This document shows, piece by piece, positions 52,134-61,408 of a stretch of DNA of 64,000 nucleotides. Source of the stretch: Kastovskya adunca ATA6-11-RM4 (GTDB taxonomy: Bacteria > Cyanobacteriota > Cyanobacteriia > Cyanobacteriales > Coleofasciculaceae); assembly GCA_019359445.1 (NCBI GenBank), contig JAHHHJ010000020.1, positions 1-64,000 on the forward strand, read 5' to 3'. The first letter of the stretch is position 1; each line of letters begins with the position of its first letter. A program made the position numbers and the translations under genes. The notes beneath the pieces were generated by a model that did no database searches, was not told where the DNA came from, and was given only the letters and a program-made list of their open reading frames with translations.

Positions 52134-54953
52134 ATGAAACTCAAGCGGGTATTTGATGTGACGTTTCAATCCATCTTTTGGATTTGGAACCTGACCTTTC
52201 TCACGATTGTTTATGCAGGGATTTTGCCCTTTGTGGGCGCTTATTTAATTCCCGCCGCCGTAACCGGGCAAATTCCAGGTGAATACCTGATTACCCTCCT
52301 AGCTTTAGTCGCCGTCCCCACAATCTGTACGGGTTTGGGATGGTGGCGTTTCCGCAAACAACCCTTGCAGTTAATGCGGCTATTTTATGGCGTGGAAGCT
52401 CCCTTATTTCTCCTCTGCCTGATCCGTTTATTTCTGCTACGAGAACTCACCCCGGCGAGTACTCAAATTATCGGCACAATTGCCTTATGTATTGCCGCCT
52501 TTGCTGTCCAATTACTCTACGGCTACGCCTCCCAGCGTCGTCCCCTAGCATGGCTGCAACTGCTCAGTCATAGCTTAATGCTACTGACAGGGATTTATGT
52601 AGGAGCCGTGCTACTGTTTTATGCCCTACCCCTGGCTACCGTTGTCATTGTCGAGTTTTTGAAATTTGAGTGGTTAGCCGCCTTTATACAGTCATTGTCT
52701 TGGACGGCTTTGTCGGTACTGTGGTGGGGGCCAATCCTACTGGTGTTGTTTGGGTTTAGCTGCACGTTATTTATTGTCATGCCTTCGGCACTGGCAGGTC
52801 TTTACATTCACTCAGGGCGACAAATTTTGCAGGCATTTTCCTCCCAGTATGGTCGTAAGTTAACGGCGTTGGGTTCTTTGGGAGTGGTGGTGGTTTGGTT
52901 GAGTCTTTTTGTTGCCTTACAGCAACAACCACAGGTTCGCGCCTTTGCATTGTTAGAAAAACCTGCAACTACAGACAGTACTCGACAGTCGCTTTTAGCG
53001 CAGTCTGAGGTAATTCGTAAAGGGCTGGTGAATGCCAATTTGCTCGCTTATCGCTACCTCAGCACCAGGGAGGAAAACGACCACATCCGCCTTATGTATC
53101 AAGAGGTTTTTGGGCTACCCCAATCTCAAGCTCAGGTGGTGCAAGATATCTACAATTCATTCATGTCGCCGTTTTTATATATCGGCTCTCGTGGGGATAT
53201 TCAAACAGCAGAGAAGCTCTATGCAGCGTTTTTTGATGCGCCCCTGCAAAAGACAGAACAAAAAGCGGTGCAACATGCGATTCAATCTACCGCCAATCGG
53301 GACGAGGCAAAGGCGGGGCTGTTGAATCTGAACGAGAAAAAGGTGTGGTTGCGATCGCAAACTGTCACCCTCAAACCCCAAGGCGATTGGGCAGACATCG
53401 AACTCTATGAGGTCTACGAAAACCAAACCTTCGATCAACAGGAAATCTTCTACTCCTTCTCGTTGCCCGAAAGTGCAGTTATTACTGGTTTATGGCTTGG
53501 GGATACAGGCGACCGACAACAGCGCTTCCCCTTTACCGTTTCGCCGCGCGGTGCTGCCCAGCAAGTCTACAACGAACAAGTCCAGCAACGGGTAGACCCG
53601 GCGCTGTTGGAACAAGTTGGCCCCCGGCATTATCGCTTGCGTGCCTTTCCGATTCCCCCAAAACGTGATTGGGAGACAGAACCAGTGTCGCGACCGATGG
53701 AAATGCATTTGTGGCTGAGTTACAAAGTGATGCGGCAAGAATCCGGCTGGAAAATGCCGGAATTAGCGGAAAAACGCAACATCTTCTGGAATCGCGATAC
53801 TGAGCGACTTTATATCGGAGCCAACAAACCTGGGAAGCTTGAGGATTGGCTACCCGCTTATGTAAGTGCCACAGGGAAGAATGCTCCAACCGTGCATCAG
53901 GTAACGTTCTCAGATAGCGATAACCCGAAGGGGATTTTGAGCGATCGCATTGAGGCAAAGCCGCTGAAGAAGTCCGATTATTCTTTGCCCCAAGGTAAGC
54001 GGTTTGCAGTGGTGCTAGATAGTTCCCGCAGTATGGGCGATCGCGTTCGGGAGTTGAACCAAACCTTTGATTGGTTGAAGGCGAAGGGCTTTGCTGACAA
54101 CAATTTCGCCAACAATGATGCTGACTTGTACATCACCGCTACAGCAGGAGCGACTCCTCAGCGGATTGATAATCTCCGTCAGTTTGAGGTGCCAAAGCAA
54201 ACGTTCTACGGCACCATCCAGCTCAAACAAATCCTCCAGCAATTTGCTCAGTTACAAGGGGATACTGCCTACGATGGAATTTTGTTAGTCACGGATCAGG
54301 GTAGTTATGAGTTGTCCGACGACAGCAAAGCCGTCCCTGCGATCAAAGCTCCCCTGTGGGTAGTGCATCTGGGTGGACAGTTGCCTCCGGCTTACGATGA
54401 TGCCACATTACAAGCCATTCAAAATAGCGGCGGCGGCGTCTCTACAGATATCCCGGAAGTGCTGCAACGACTGGCAACAAAGGAAGCATTGGGCAAATCT
54501 GTTGTGAATGTAGTGGAGGGTTATGCTTGGTCGCTTCACAACCAGGCTTCCGAGAAATTAACCGAACCCACTCCTACTAATCAAAACTCTTCTAAAGGCT
54601 TTGAGCCGTTGGCGGCGCGGCAATTGGTACTGGGACTGAGTCAGGAGAAAGATACAAAGCAGGTGACGCAACTAGATGCGATCCACGCGATCGCTAAAAC
54701 CTACGACATCGTCACGCCTTACTCCTCAATGATTGTCTTGGTCAACGACGAGCAGCGGGAAGCCCTAAAACGTGCCGAACAAAAAAGCGATCGCTTCGAT
54801 CGGGAAGTCGAATCTGGCAACGAGCAACTGACTCAGCCATCTAATCCACTGAATGTCTCCGGTACCCCAGAACCCGCAGAATGGATGCTGCTGCTCGTAG
54901 TCGCGATCGCCCTGATCGCCATCAGCAGGTATCAGCGGCGGACTATTAGTTAA
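52134..54953 (+). CDS. PEP-CTERM integral membrane protein with VIT and VWA domains
   Basis: A 939-residue protein of the TIGR02921 type. About six membrane helices fill residues 10-270. A VIT domain follows (about 395-560; QTVTLKPQGDWADIELYEVY), then a von Willebrand A domain with the MIDAS motif DSSRSMGD (about 628-635). The C terminus has the sorting signal: PEP in GTPEPAEW, a hydrophobic stretch (LLLVVAIALIAI) and the basic end RYQRR. Most PEP-CTERM proteins are secreted and have no other membrane helices, so this one is unusual. It is translationally close to xrtO (2 bp) and is very likely its dedicated substrate. Confidence 0.93.
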   Translation: MKLKRVFDVTFQSIFWIWNLTFLTIVYAGILPFVGAYLIPAAVTGQIPGEYLITLLALVAVPTICTGLGWWRFRKQPLQLMRLFYGVEAPLFLLCLIRLFLLRELTPASTQIIGTIALCIAAFAVQLLYGYASQRRPLAWLQLLSHSLMLLTGIYVGAVLLFYALPLATVVIVEFLKFEWLAAFIQSLSWTALSVLWWGPILLVLFGFSCTLFIVMPSALAGLYIHSGRQILQAFSSQYGRKLTALGSLGVVVVWLSLFVALQQQPQVRAFALLEKPATTDSTRQSLLAQSEVIRKGLVNANLLAYRYLSTREENDHIRLMYQEVFGLPQSQAQVVQDIYNSFMSPFLYIGSRGDIQTAEKLYAAFFDAPLQKTEQKAVQHAIQSTANRDEAKAGLLNLNEKKVWLRSQTVTLKPQGDWADIELYEVYENQTFDQQEIFYSFSLPESAVITGLWLGDTGDRQQRFPFTVSPRGAAQQVYNEQVQQRVDPALLEQVGPRHYRLRAFPIPPKRDWETEPVSRPMEMHLWLSYKVMRQESGWKMPELAEKRNIFWNRDTERLYIGANKPGKLEDWLPAYVSATGKNAPTVHQVTFSDSDNPKGILSDRIEAKPLKKSDYSLPQGKRFAVVLDSSRSMGDRVRELNQTFDWLKAKGFADNNFANNDADLYITATAGATPQRIDNLRQFEVPKQTFYGTIQLKQILQQFAQLQGDTAYDGILLVTDQGSYELSDDSKAVPAIKAPLWVVHLGGQLPPAYDDATLQAIQNSGGGVSTDIPEVLQRLATKEALGKSVVNVVEGYAWSLHNQASEKLTEPTPTNQNSSKGFEPLAARQLVLGLSQEKDTKQVTQLDAIHAIAKTYDIVTPYSSMIVLVNDEQREALKRAEQKSDRFDREVESGNEQLTQPSNPLNVSGTPEPAEWMLLLVVAIALIAISRYQRRTIS

Positions 54954-55021
54954 TCTCAGGGTTTTCTGCCACTTTTATAGGACTTACGCATCGCCTTAAG
55001 AAGGGGAGAACCTACTCAAAG

Positions 55022-55040
55022 TCCCCTTTTTTAAAGGGGA
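55022..55040. repeat. Palindromic repeat TCCCCTTT...AAAGGGGA
   Basis: A 19-bp hairpin followed by GAGGGGGATC, lying between the PEP-CTERM gene and nagB. It belongs to the C/G-rich dispersed-repeat type also seen at 3164-3203 and 7923-7958. It could also stop transcription of the exosortase operon. Confidence 0.6.
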
Positions 55041-55145
55041 TGCGAGGGGGATCAGGCAACCTGTTGCATCCTGGCAAGAGATGTTATGTACGCCGTACCT
55101 TTTTAAGCCCTGTTGGGTGAATCGTCTGCGGTTGAACTACGATTG

Positions 55146-55937
55146 ATGGTGCCTAAGTCTGATCAACCGCTGATGCCTACAAAAGTCTTTTCGGTCGATG
55201 CCTTATCAGTACGCCTCTACGAAACTAAAGCTGAACTGTCTCAAGATGTGGCGCACCTTGCCCAACGTTACCTGCAAGACACCCTTAACCAGCAGGGCAC
55301 AGCAGCGGTAATCCTGGCAACAGGAAATTCACAAATTCAATTCCTTGAAGCTTTAGTCGCCTTGGGAGGTGTGGATTGGTCAAAGGTGACGCTATTCCAT
55401 CTCGATGAATATTTGGGAATTGATGCCAACCACAGCGCTAGTTTTCGCCGCTATCTGCGAGAGCGAGTTGAGCAACAGGTAAAACCCCAGAGGTTTCACT
55501 ACATTGAAGGGGATACTCTACAACCGTTAGCCGAGTGCGATCGCTACTCCCTACTTCTACAAGCACAACCGATTGATTTATGTTGCCTAGGTTTGGGAGA
55601 AAACGGTCATTTAGCCTTTAATGAGCCGTCTGTTGCAGATTTTAACGACCCCTATTCAATAAAATTAGTCAGGCTTGACCCAGTTACGCAGCAGCAGCAA
55701 GTCGATCGGGGGCAATTTCCGCAGCTCGAAGCCGTCCCGCAATACGCCTTTACCCTTACCCTACCGATGCTGGGCAAAGCGAAAAAAATCTTCTGTCTTG
55801 CCCCAGAAAAACGTAAGGCGATCGCTGTCAAGTCAATGCTATCGGAGCCAATCGGCAACGATTACCCGGCGTCCTTCCTCCGCACCCAAGCTCAGGCAAC
55901 ATTATTTCTTGATCGCGATTCTGCTAGCCTTATTTAA
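55146..55937 (+). CDS. nagB: Glucosamine-6-phosphate deaminase family protein
   Basis: A 263-residue enzyme of the NagB/6-phosphogluconolactonase family. Motifs are ATGNSQIQFLEAL (about 57-69, the phosphate site), FHLDEYLG (about 85-92, catalytic Asp), and LGLGENGHLAFNEP (about 154-167, with the His and Glu of the ring-opening site). It should convert glucosamine 6-phosphate to fructose 6-phosphate and ammonia. The frame opens with a TTG at 55113, but ATGs at 55146 and 55173 are better starts; neither has a clear ribosome binding site. Length matches the family. Confidence 0.9.
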   Translation: MVPKSDQPLMPTKVFSVDALSVRLYETKAELSQDVAHLAQRYLQDTLNQQGTAAVILATGNSQIQFLEALVALGGVDWSKVTLFHLDEYLGIDANHSASFRRYLRERVEQQVKPQRFHYIEGDTLQPLAECDRYSLLLQAQPIDLCCLGLGENGHLAFNEPSVADFNDPYSIKLVRLDPVTQQQQVDRGQFPQLEAVPQYAFTLTLPMLGKAKKIFCLAPEKRKAIAVKSMLSEPIGNDYPASFLRTQAQATLFLDRDSASLI

Positions 55938-56096
55938 TCGAAAATCCTCGTCAGTTTCCGCTCGTTTATGGATGTTTGCCCGTTTCATTTATCTTGCGAG
56001 CAAATTCCTCGTGTGAGGAACTTACTCTGCAAGGATTTAAGGTGATTTCCTTTAAATAATGAATCAGCCTAACTGCCTAACTAAAGTTAATCAGGT

Positions 56097-56294
56097 TTAG
56101 CTTCCTTCGCCACCTTCACCACCTTCACCACCTTCAACCGCTCCCGGTGTAGTAGTGGCATCAGGTGTTATGGTTGTTTCCGGTGTTATGGTTGTTTCCG
56201 GTATCGTTTCCTCCTCCGTCTCAGCACCCTCACATGCTGCTAGTGGCACAATTAAGCCCAGTAAAAGTAATAATCCTGCTGTTTTCGTTTTCAT
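56097..56294 (-). CDS. Small Thr/Pro/Glu-rich lipoprotein
   Basis: A 65-residue precursor. The N-terminal signal (MKTKTAGLLLLLGLIVPL) ends in the lipobox LAAC at about 18-21, so the mature part is about 45 residues anchored at a membrane. It consists of ETTITP-type repeats followed by GGE repeats, extremely acidic and low-complexity. A GGAGG site lies about 8 bp before the ATG. Function is unknown; the repeats may vary in number between strains. Confidence 0.8.
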   Translation of the reverse strand: MKTKTAGLLLLLGLIVPLAACEGAETEEETIPETTITPETTITPDATTTPGAVEGGEGGEGGEGS

Positions 56295-56551
56295 TGTGAT
56301 GTTCCTCCAAATATCCTAAAAATTTACAGACTTTTTAGGGTTCTATATACTCTACAAGTAAAAGACTGTTTGTTTATAGATCCAAAAGCCATAGTCATTG
56401 GTAGCAACGGTAAACTGCACTAACCCTACGGAATAGATATCTTTTAGCCGGACGCCAACAGGCTTAAACTAGAAGTTTTGATTTAGTGCAAAGACGCCTT
56501 ATTTGGTCTTGGCTGCTCTGCACTGAGGTATGACTGCTAGAGGTTTTTTGG

Positions 56552-57220
56552 ATGATTCTCTCTATTGAAAATATCCTCACGTCTGAGGAACTCACATTTA
56601 TTACGAACTGCCTTGATACTGCCGAGTTTGTGGATGGCAAGACGACGGCTGGCTGGCATGCACGCTTGGTCAAACACAATACCCAGCTCAATGCTCAAGC
56701 CCCCGACACCAAAGATTTAAAGGGTTTAGTCACAAAGGCGCTGTTACGCCATCCTTTATTGCAGATTGCCGCTCTACCGAAAGCAATCCACTCGATTCTC
56801 TTTAGCCGCTACGACACCGGAATGTCCTACGGTAGCCATGTGGACAATGCGTTGATGGGCAAGGAGTTTCTGCGCTCTGATATTTCTTTGACGCTCTTTC
56901 TCACTGCGCCCTCTAGCTACGGGGGAGGAGAACTGGTGATTGAGAACGTTGAGGAGGAACGGTCTTTTAAGCTAGAAGCAGGGTCAGCAATTATTTATCC
57001 GTCTTCCTCCCTGCATCGCGTAGAACCTGTCACTGAAGGCGTGAGGCTAGTAGCGATCGCTTGGGTTCAGAGTCTGGTACGTGACCCCAGCGATCGCGAA
57101 ATCTTGTTTGATTTGGATACGGTGCGTCGTTCCATCTTTCACAACCAAGGCAAAACGACTGAGTTTGATCTGCTCTCCAAGAGTTACTCCAATTTACTTC
57201 GCAAATGGGCTGATGTGTGA
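56552..57220 (+). CDS. PKHD-type Fe(II)/2-oxoglutarate hydroxylase (PiuC/YbiX family)
   Basis: A 222-residue oxygenase. The facial triad is GSHVDNA (His and Asp, about 91-97) and the distal His in SSSLHRVEPV (about 152). EGVRLVAIAWVQS supplies the Arg that binds 2-oxoglutarate. LARYDTG-like and GGELVIEN segments are characteristic. In proteobacteria the gene pairs with siderophore receptors; here no such receptor is adjacent. The C-terminal 50 residues form the usual helical extension. A strong terminator lies 168 bp downstream. Confidence 0.92.
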   Translation: MILSIENILTSEELTFITNCLDTAEFVDGKTTAGWHARLVKHNTQLNAQAPDTKDLKGLVTKALLRHPLLQIAALPKAIHSILFSRYDTGMSYGSHVDNALMGKEFLRSDISLTLFLTAPSSYGGGELVIENVEEERSFKLEAGSAIIYPSSSLHRVEPVTEGVRLVAIAWVQSLVRDPSDREILFDLDTVRRSIFHNQGKTTEFDLLSKSYSNLLRKWADV

Positions 57221-57387
57221 AATCGTCTGTATCTACTACACTTCAGGCTTTTTGCCTTCTCTGGATTGCTAAGTGACAACACTGAATGGCTCTCTTGTTG
57301 ATGAGTGACACTTCGACAAGTGACACGCACCCATGTTCCCTTTTTCGCCAGAACGCGATATTCTTCTCTTGTGTGAGGAGTGAAAAG

Positions 57388-57436
57388 GAAAAAGCGCTTG
57401 GGGTCGAAACACGGCAAGACTCCCAGGCGCTTTTTC
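57388..57436. terminator. Strong bidirectional terminator
   Basis: GAAAAAGCGC (57388-57397) pairs with GCGCTTTTTC (57427-57436), and TGGG/CCCA extends the stem with one bulge. The stem is flanked by A- and T-runs, so it can act in both directions. It ends the PKHD gene transcript on the plus strand. Confidence 0.8.
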
Positions 57437-57663
57437 TCATTAGTAGATGTGACAGTTAATTTACCTGATCTAAGAATCAGCGATCGCCACTGATATCGTC
57501 TCTAGCGAGATCCGCGATCGTTTATGGTTAAGACCGTAGGACTGGGTGTAGGTTGTTTCCCTTTCCCCAACTGGCAGCAACGATGAGTAATCCTTGCGGG
57601 TGCGGAAGTGGCTCACCCTCTATGCGCCAAGTCCTAACTGTGTCAAACCCTAAAGGAGCTTTG

Positions 57664-58119
57664 ATGAGTAAACCCTTAGATACCACTCTCTCTCTGGAAA
57701 TAGCCAAACAAATTAATAGCAAGCGAAACAACAGCTTTGACAACGCCTACAAAGCCGCCTTGCTGATGCAAGGGGCTACCTATGTACAAGGCTTTCTTGT
57801 CCGTAACATCAGACCCTATGTACCCATTGAGCATAGCTGGATTGAGCTTGAGGAGAGCCTTGTTGACCCAACTTCCCTCCGCCAAGAAGAAAACATCCCG
57901 GAACTTTATTACTTTCCGGCACAACGCCTCAGTGTTAAAAAACTCAAAGCTGCTATCGAAGAAGCTAAAGAAGACTATCCCGACGACCCACCACTTCCCG
58001 TCTACGGTGCAGCTCCCTATGAATATTACGGCGACTTGATGTTGGGTGGAGAAGATTACCAAGGCGCTTACAACGCAGCATTAGCCAAATGTAAAGAGTT
58101 GCAAAACACTAATCACTAA
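57664..58119 (+). CDS. Conserved hypothetical protein, 151 residues
   Basis: The frame begins at 57553, but the ATG at 57664 (MSKPLDTTLSLEIAKQ) has an excellent AAAGGAG site at 57652-57658 and is the start. The protein is soluble and acidic. It has a helix near 10-25, a strand pattern around YVQGFLVRNIRPYVPIEHSW, and a Tyr/Pro-rich end (YGAAPYEYYGDLM). There are no enzyme motifs I can name. A terminator follows 94 bp after the stop. Confidence 0.65.
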   Translation: MSKPLDTTLSLEIAKQINSKRNNSFDNAYKAALLMQGATYVQGFLVRNIRPYVPIEHSWIELEESLVDPTSLRQEENIPELYYFPAQRLSVKKLKAAIEEAKEDYPDDPPLPVYGAAPYEYYGDLMLGGEDYQGAYNAALAKCKELQNTNH

Positions 58120-58212
58120 GCCAGCGAATATTTAGAACTGAATGTTGAGCGCTGCTGACAGTTTAAGAAATGATGAAACTCACAACTATTAATTGCGCTT
58201 AGCCGCTTTCAA

Positions 58213-58248
58213 AAAGGCAAAGAAGATAAACTCATCTTTTTTGCCTTT
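58213..58248. terminator. Terminator between convergent genes
   Basis: A 15-bp stem (AAAGGCAAAGAAGAT with ATCTTTTTTGCCTTT, one G-T pair) and a six-base loop. On the plus strand ACTTTTTTAC follows, on the minus strand TTTTTG. It serves both the 57664 gene and the minus-strand zinc-ribbon gene. Confidence 0.85.
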
Positions 58249-58269
58249 ACTTTTTTACTTCCATCTTCT

Positions 58270-58449
58270 TTAACGGTGGGCGTAGATTCCTGGCGCGTAA
58301 GCCTCTATAACCTTGCCTGTACGAGAACAATTAATCATTAAATAATCGCACTGAGGACACTGAGTTTGGGTCAAGTTAGTAGCAAGGGAATAGTGTCTTT
58401 CCGCTTTACTTCCACAATTTGGACAACAGATTACTTGCTTTACGATCAT
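58270..58449 (-). CDS. Zinc-ribbon microprotein, 59 residues
   Basis: A 59-residue frame reading MIVKQVICCPNCGSKAE, then TQTQCPQCDYLMIN, CSRTGKVIEAY and APGIYAHR. CPNC and CPQC are the two zinc knuckles. I recall similar cyanobacterial proteins wrongly labelled as PriA fragments. The ATG overlaps the stop of an upstream frame as ATGA (58446-58449), which suggests coupled translation. The likely role is nucleic-acid or protein binding, but nothing is known. Confidence 0.8.
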   Translation of the reverse strand: MIVKQVICCPNCGSKAERHYSLATNLTQTQCPQCDYLMINCSRTGKVIEAYAPGIYAHR

Positions 58450-58628
58450 TTTAAGATCCCTGGTTTTACTAATTTATTAAAAAGTAGATGAAAATTAGAG
58501 TTTGCACAGCTGATTACTACTAATTCCCTCAAAAAGTCAATTAAGTAATTCATTTCTAGCTGTCTTAAATTGACTGCGCTCTTAATCATCTCATTGTTCA
58601 TTATCATAGCAAGTTTACTTGTTGGCAA
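58446..58628 (-). CDS. Possible small protein coupled to the zinc-ribbon gene
   Basis: A 60-residue frame directly before the zinc-ribbon gene, sharing the ATGA overlap. It has several possible ATG starts (for example at MIMNNEM) and an amphipathic helix LRQLEMNYLIDFLRELVV. There is no recognised family. The overlap is the main argument for reality. Confidence 0.35.
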   Translation of the reverse strand: MPTSKLAMIMNNEMIKSAVNLRQLEMNYLIDFLRELVVISCANSNFHLLFNKLVKPGILK

Positions 58629-59263
58629 CTTGAATTTAGCAATAATTTACTATTGTTCTGAAATAAAAACGGCTACAGATAGGGTTGATCCGCACAAATC
58701 CCTTACCGTTTTGCGTTGATCTACCTCATCTCCCCTAGATACCAGGTCGTGACTATAAATTAATAAAGTTTTTGTAAAAAGTCTAATGTTAGGGTTAAAA
58801 ATAGTATTTGCCTTCGCTTAGATACGATCCCCATAGTAACTATTTTTAAGGTTTACTTAAGTTTTAGCTTCTGTCGCTAGTTAGATCAATGAGGGAAAAA
58901 TTAATCAAAAAAAAGCTGCCAGGTTAGAGCTACAGTAATAGCAATTCCGGCGGGGATGTTGATTGATGACGGGTTTACTCACCGATAAGGGCGGTACAGG
59001 CAGAGGCGTAACTCCCCTGATTCTGCTGTAGATGTTATGTATATGTATACTTTCTACTCCTGCAAACGGCTACTGCGATCGCTCCATCAGGAAGTTCCAG
59101 CTTAGTGGCGTTGAGCTAGCACTGTGCTAGGATCGCGCGGGGGATTAGGCAGCCTTTTGACGTTAACCAAAAATATTCTTATGGTAGTGATGATCGCTTT
59201 GATGCGATCGCGCTTTGTGAGATGCCCACCGCCAAAAATCATAGTAACTTCGCCGCTTAATGT
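58629..59263. other. AT-rich gap before the glycosyltransferase gene
   Basis: 635 bp without a convincing gene. A T- and A-rich block lies at 58755-58920. An antisense frame at 59102-59314 overlaps the next gene's start and lacks support. No RNA or repeat array is visible. Confidence 0.4.
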
Positions 59264-60235
59264 ATGAGTCAAAAAATTGTCGGGATGATTAGTAGCTATC
59301 AGGGACTCAATCAAAGCGATTGGCTATGGCAACAAACTCCTCATCCCTTTGGTGCTTGGGGCAATATTCAAATGCAGGCAAAAGCCTCCAAGCCGGACTT
59401 TATGCTTTTATACAATTTTCATGATTTTCCCAGCCCCTCTCCAAAAAAGGCTGGCTTATTTTTTAATCAAAAACGGGAACAAAGCCGCTACGAAGAGGAA
59501 ATACAAGCCCTACAAACTAAACTTGGAGGCGTTGCCAAAGAACGCGTAATATTTCTTTTGCGAGAGCCACCCCTGGATGAGGTTGTTGAAACTAATATTA
59601 AGTTTTATAAAAAAGCGCAGCCATTTTGCGGGTATATTTCTGGCCCAGATGACTATGCCCCAACTCCAAACTATATGCCAGCAATTTGGTACCATGCCAA
59701 CTCATTTCGAGAGCTAAATGAGATGGAGCCACCTCCAAAGGTAAAACGCTGTAGTTGGGTGACGTCGGGGATTAGCCGTACTGCTAACCATCGTCAGCGT
59801 TTGGGATTTTTGCAGTTGCTGCAATCCCAGGGATTGGAGTTCGATTTGTACGGTCGTGGCTTACCTGAAAATACTCACCCATGTGGCGAATTGAAGAACA
59901 AATGGTATGGGATGGCTCCCTACTACTACAACTTGGCAATTGAAAATTATGCTGATAATGATTGGTATGTGAGCGAAAAGCTCTGGGATTCTCTCCTGGC
60001 TTGGTGCTTGCCAATTTACCACGGCGGTTCGGCGGCAGATAAGCTGTTACCCCCCGGCAGCTTCTTGAGGTTACCGAGTTTAGATGAAAAAGGGCTGGCG
60101 TATATTCAGGAAGTGACCGCTACCCCAGATGCGTGGTACGAGGCAAAAGACGCGATCGCAGAAGCTAGGCAAGTCATTCTGCATAAACTAAATCTACTGG
60201 AATGGCTTTCAGAATTTGTGAAAGATTTTTCCTAA
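59264..60235 (+). CDS. Glycosyltransferase family 10-like (fucosyltransferase fold)
   Basis: A 323-residue GT-B-type enzyme. The C-terminal donor-binding block YNLAIENYADNDWYVSEKLWD (about 226-246), then LLAWCLPIYHGGSAADKLLPPGSF, matches the FENS...YVTEK motif of alpha-1,3/4-fucosyltransferases. No signal peptide or membrane anchor is visible, so it acts in the cytoplasm on a glycolipid or nucleotide-linked glycan. Two GT8-like genes follow after 164 bp, suggesting a surface-polysaccharide locus. The donor sugar is not certain. Confidence 0.85.
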   Translation: MSQKIVGMISSYQGLNQSDWLWQQTPHPFGAWGNIQMQAKASKPDFMLLYNFHDFPSPSPKKAGLFFNQKREQSRYEEEIQALQTKLGGVAKERVIFLLREPPLDEVVETNIKFYKKAQPFCGYISGPDDYAPTPNYMPAIWYHANSFRELNEMEPPPKVKRCSWVTSGISRTANHRQRLGFLQLLQSQGLEFDLYGRGLPENTHPCGELKNKWYGMAPYYYNLAIENYADNDWYVSEKLWDSLLAWCLPIYHGGSAADKLLPPGSFLRLPSLDEKGLAYIQEVTATPDAWYEAKDAIAEARQVILHKLNLLEWLSEFVKDFS

Positions 60236-60399
60236 GTTTCTGGGCGTCTTTGTTGAGTTATGTTCAGTACAACTTCGTTTGAGGTACCTAATTGAACGAG
60301 AGAGTTAAGTGAACGGTAGCCTTCAAAGCTTGAGCTTAGGACTAGTAACAGGTGCATTAGCAAAAAATCCCGAACTAGTAGGAGTCACTGGAGAACCTG

Positions 60400-61398
60400 A
60401 TGGTAGATGGTATTTATATCCTCGCAAATGACGTTGTTTACGAACAGCTAGTGGCTTTGCTCAACAGCTTGCAAGTCAACGCCGGGAAAGATTTTCCAGT
60501 TTGTGTTATTCCTTACGATGACCGCCTGGAGAAAGTTCGCCAGGAAATTCAAACGAGAAGTAATGTTACTCTTTTTGAGGATACAGACGCGATCGCTCGT
60601 TGGGAAAACTTTGCTACCCAAATCTGGCAAACTCATCCCTCAGCCCTGAAAAGCTGGCAACAGCAAGGGGTCAATGGCGTCTATCGCCTGGGTATGCATC
60701 GACGGTTTTGTGCCTTTGATGGGCCTTTTGATCGATTCATTTACTTGGATGCTGATATTCTAGTGATGAATTCACTAGAGCCATTTTTTGAACAGCTCAA
60801 TAATCATGACTGGGTTGTCTATGACTTTCAATATAAAGACTTAAGTCATGTCTATAACTCTCAATCTCAGCAGCTATTCAAAATATTTGAGCAAGAAAGA
60901 ATCGATAAGGAAATATTTTGTGCCGGACTTTATGCCTCCAAAAAGGGGATTTTTGATGAAGATCGTTGCCAGTGGCTACTAACTCAACTCAGAGCTAATG
61001 AAGCAGACGTTTTATATATGCGAGCCCCTGATCAAACGATTCTCAACTACTTAGTGATGCGTTCTAGGCTTTCTAGTTATAATTTTTCTCAGCATTTGCC
61101 AGAAAGTGAAAGAACAGGGTGTTGTGTAACTTCTCCCCACTTTCAAGAACAAAATCATCTCCTTTATGACCAAGGAACGCAATTAACCTATCTGCACTAC
61201 ATTGGTTTATCGTCTAAGCTGTTTGAGCAACTTTGTCAGGGAGAAAATATTGACTTTCCCTATCGGGAAGTATTCTTGCATTACCGCTATCTCCACGAAC
61301 CGGAAAAGCGTCCGGAATTTACAACTAAACCCAAGGCTTACAATCAGCCTGCTAGTTTAACGACCAAAGTATTGCGAAAGTTAGGATTAACTCGTTGA
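60400..61398 (+). CDS. GT8-like protein, Npun_R2821/R2823 family (first copy)
   Basis: A 332-residue protein, GT-A fold. GIYILANDVVYEQLVALLNSL (about 4-24) is the N-terminal nucleotide strand-helix. RFIYLDADILVMNSLEPF holds the metal-binding DxD (about 113-115). YLHYIGL near the end matches the C-terminal HxxG block of GT8. There is no membrane anchor. A GGAG sits 8 bp before the ATG. It is paralogous to the next gene, 10 bp downstream; the two probably arose by duplication and are co-transcribed. Confidence 0.85.
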   Translation: MVDGIYILANDVVYEQLVALLNSLQVNAGKDFPVCVIPYDDRLEKVRQEIQTRSNVTLFEDTDAIARWENFATQIWQTHPSALKSWQQQGVNGVYRLGMHRRFCAFDGPFDRFIYLDADILVMNSLEPFFEQLNNHDWVVYDFQYKDLSHVYNSQSQQLFKIFEQERIDKEIFCAGLYASKKGIFDEDRCQWLLTQLRANEADVLYMRAPDQTILNYLVMRSRLSSYNFSQHLPESERTGCCVTSPHFQEQNHLLYDQGTQLTYLHYIGLSSKLFEQLCQGENIDFPYREVFLHYRYLHEPEKRPEFTTKPKAYNQPASLTTKVLRKLGLTR

Positions 61399-61408
61399 GT
61401 ATTTATAT

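Noticed and set aside
59102-59314. Minus-strand 70-codon frame
   Set aside because: It overlaps the start of the glycosyltransferase gene and has no recognisable motif or ribosome binding site.
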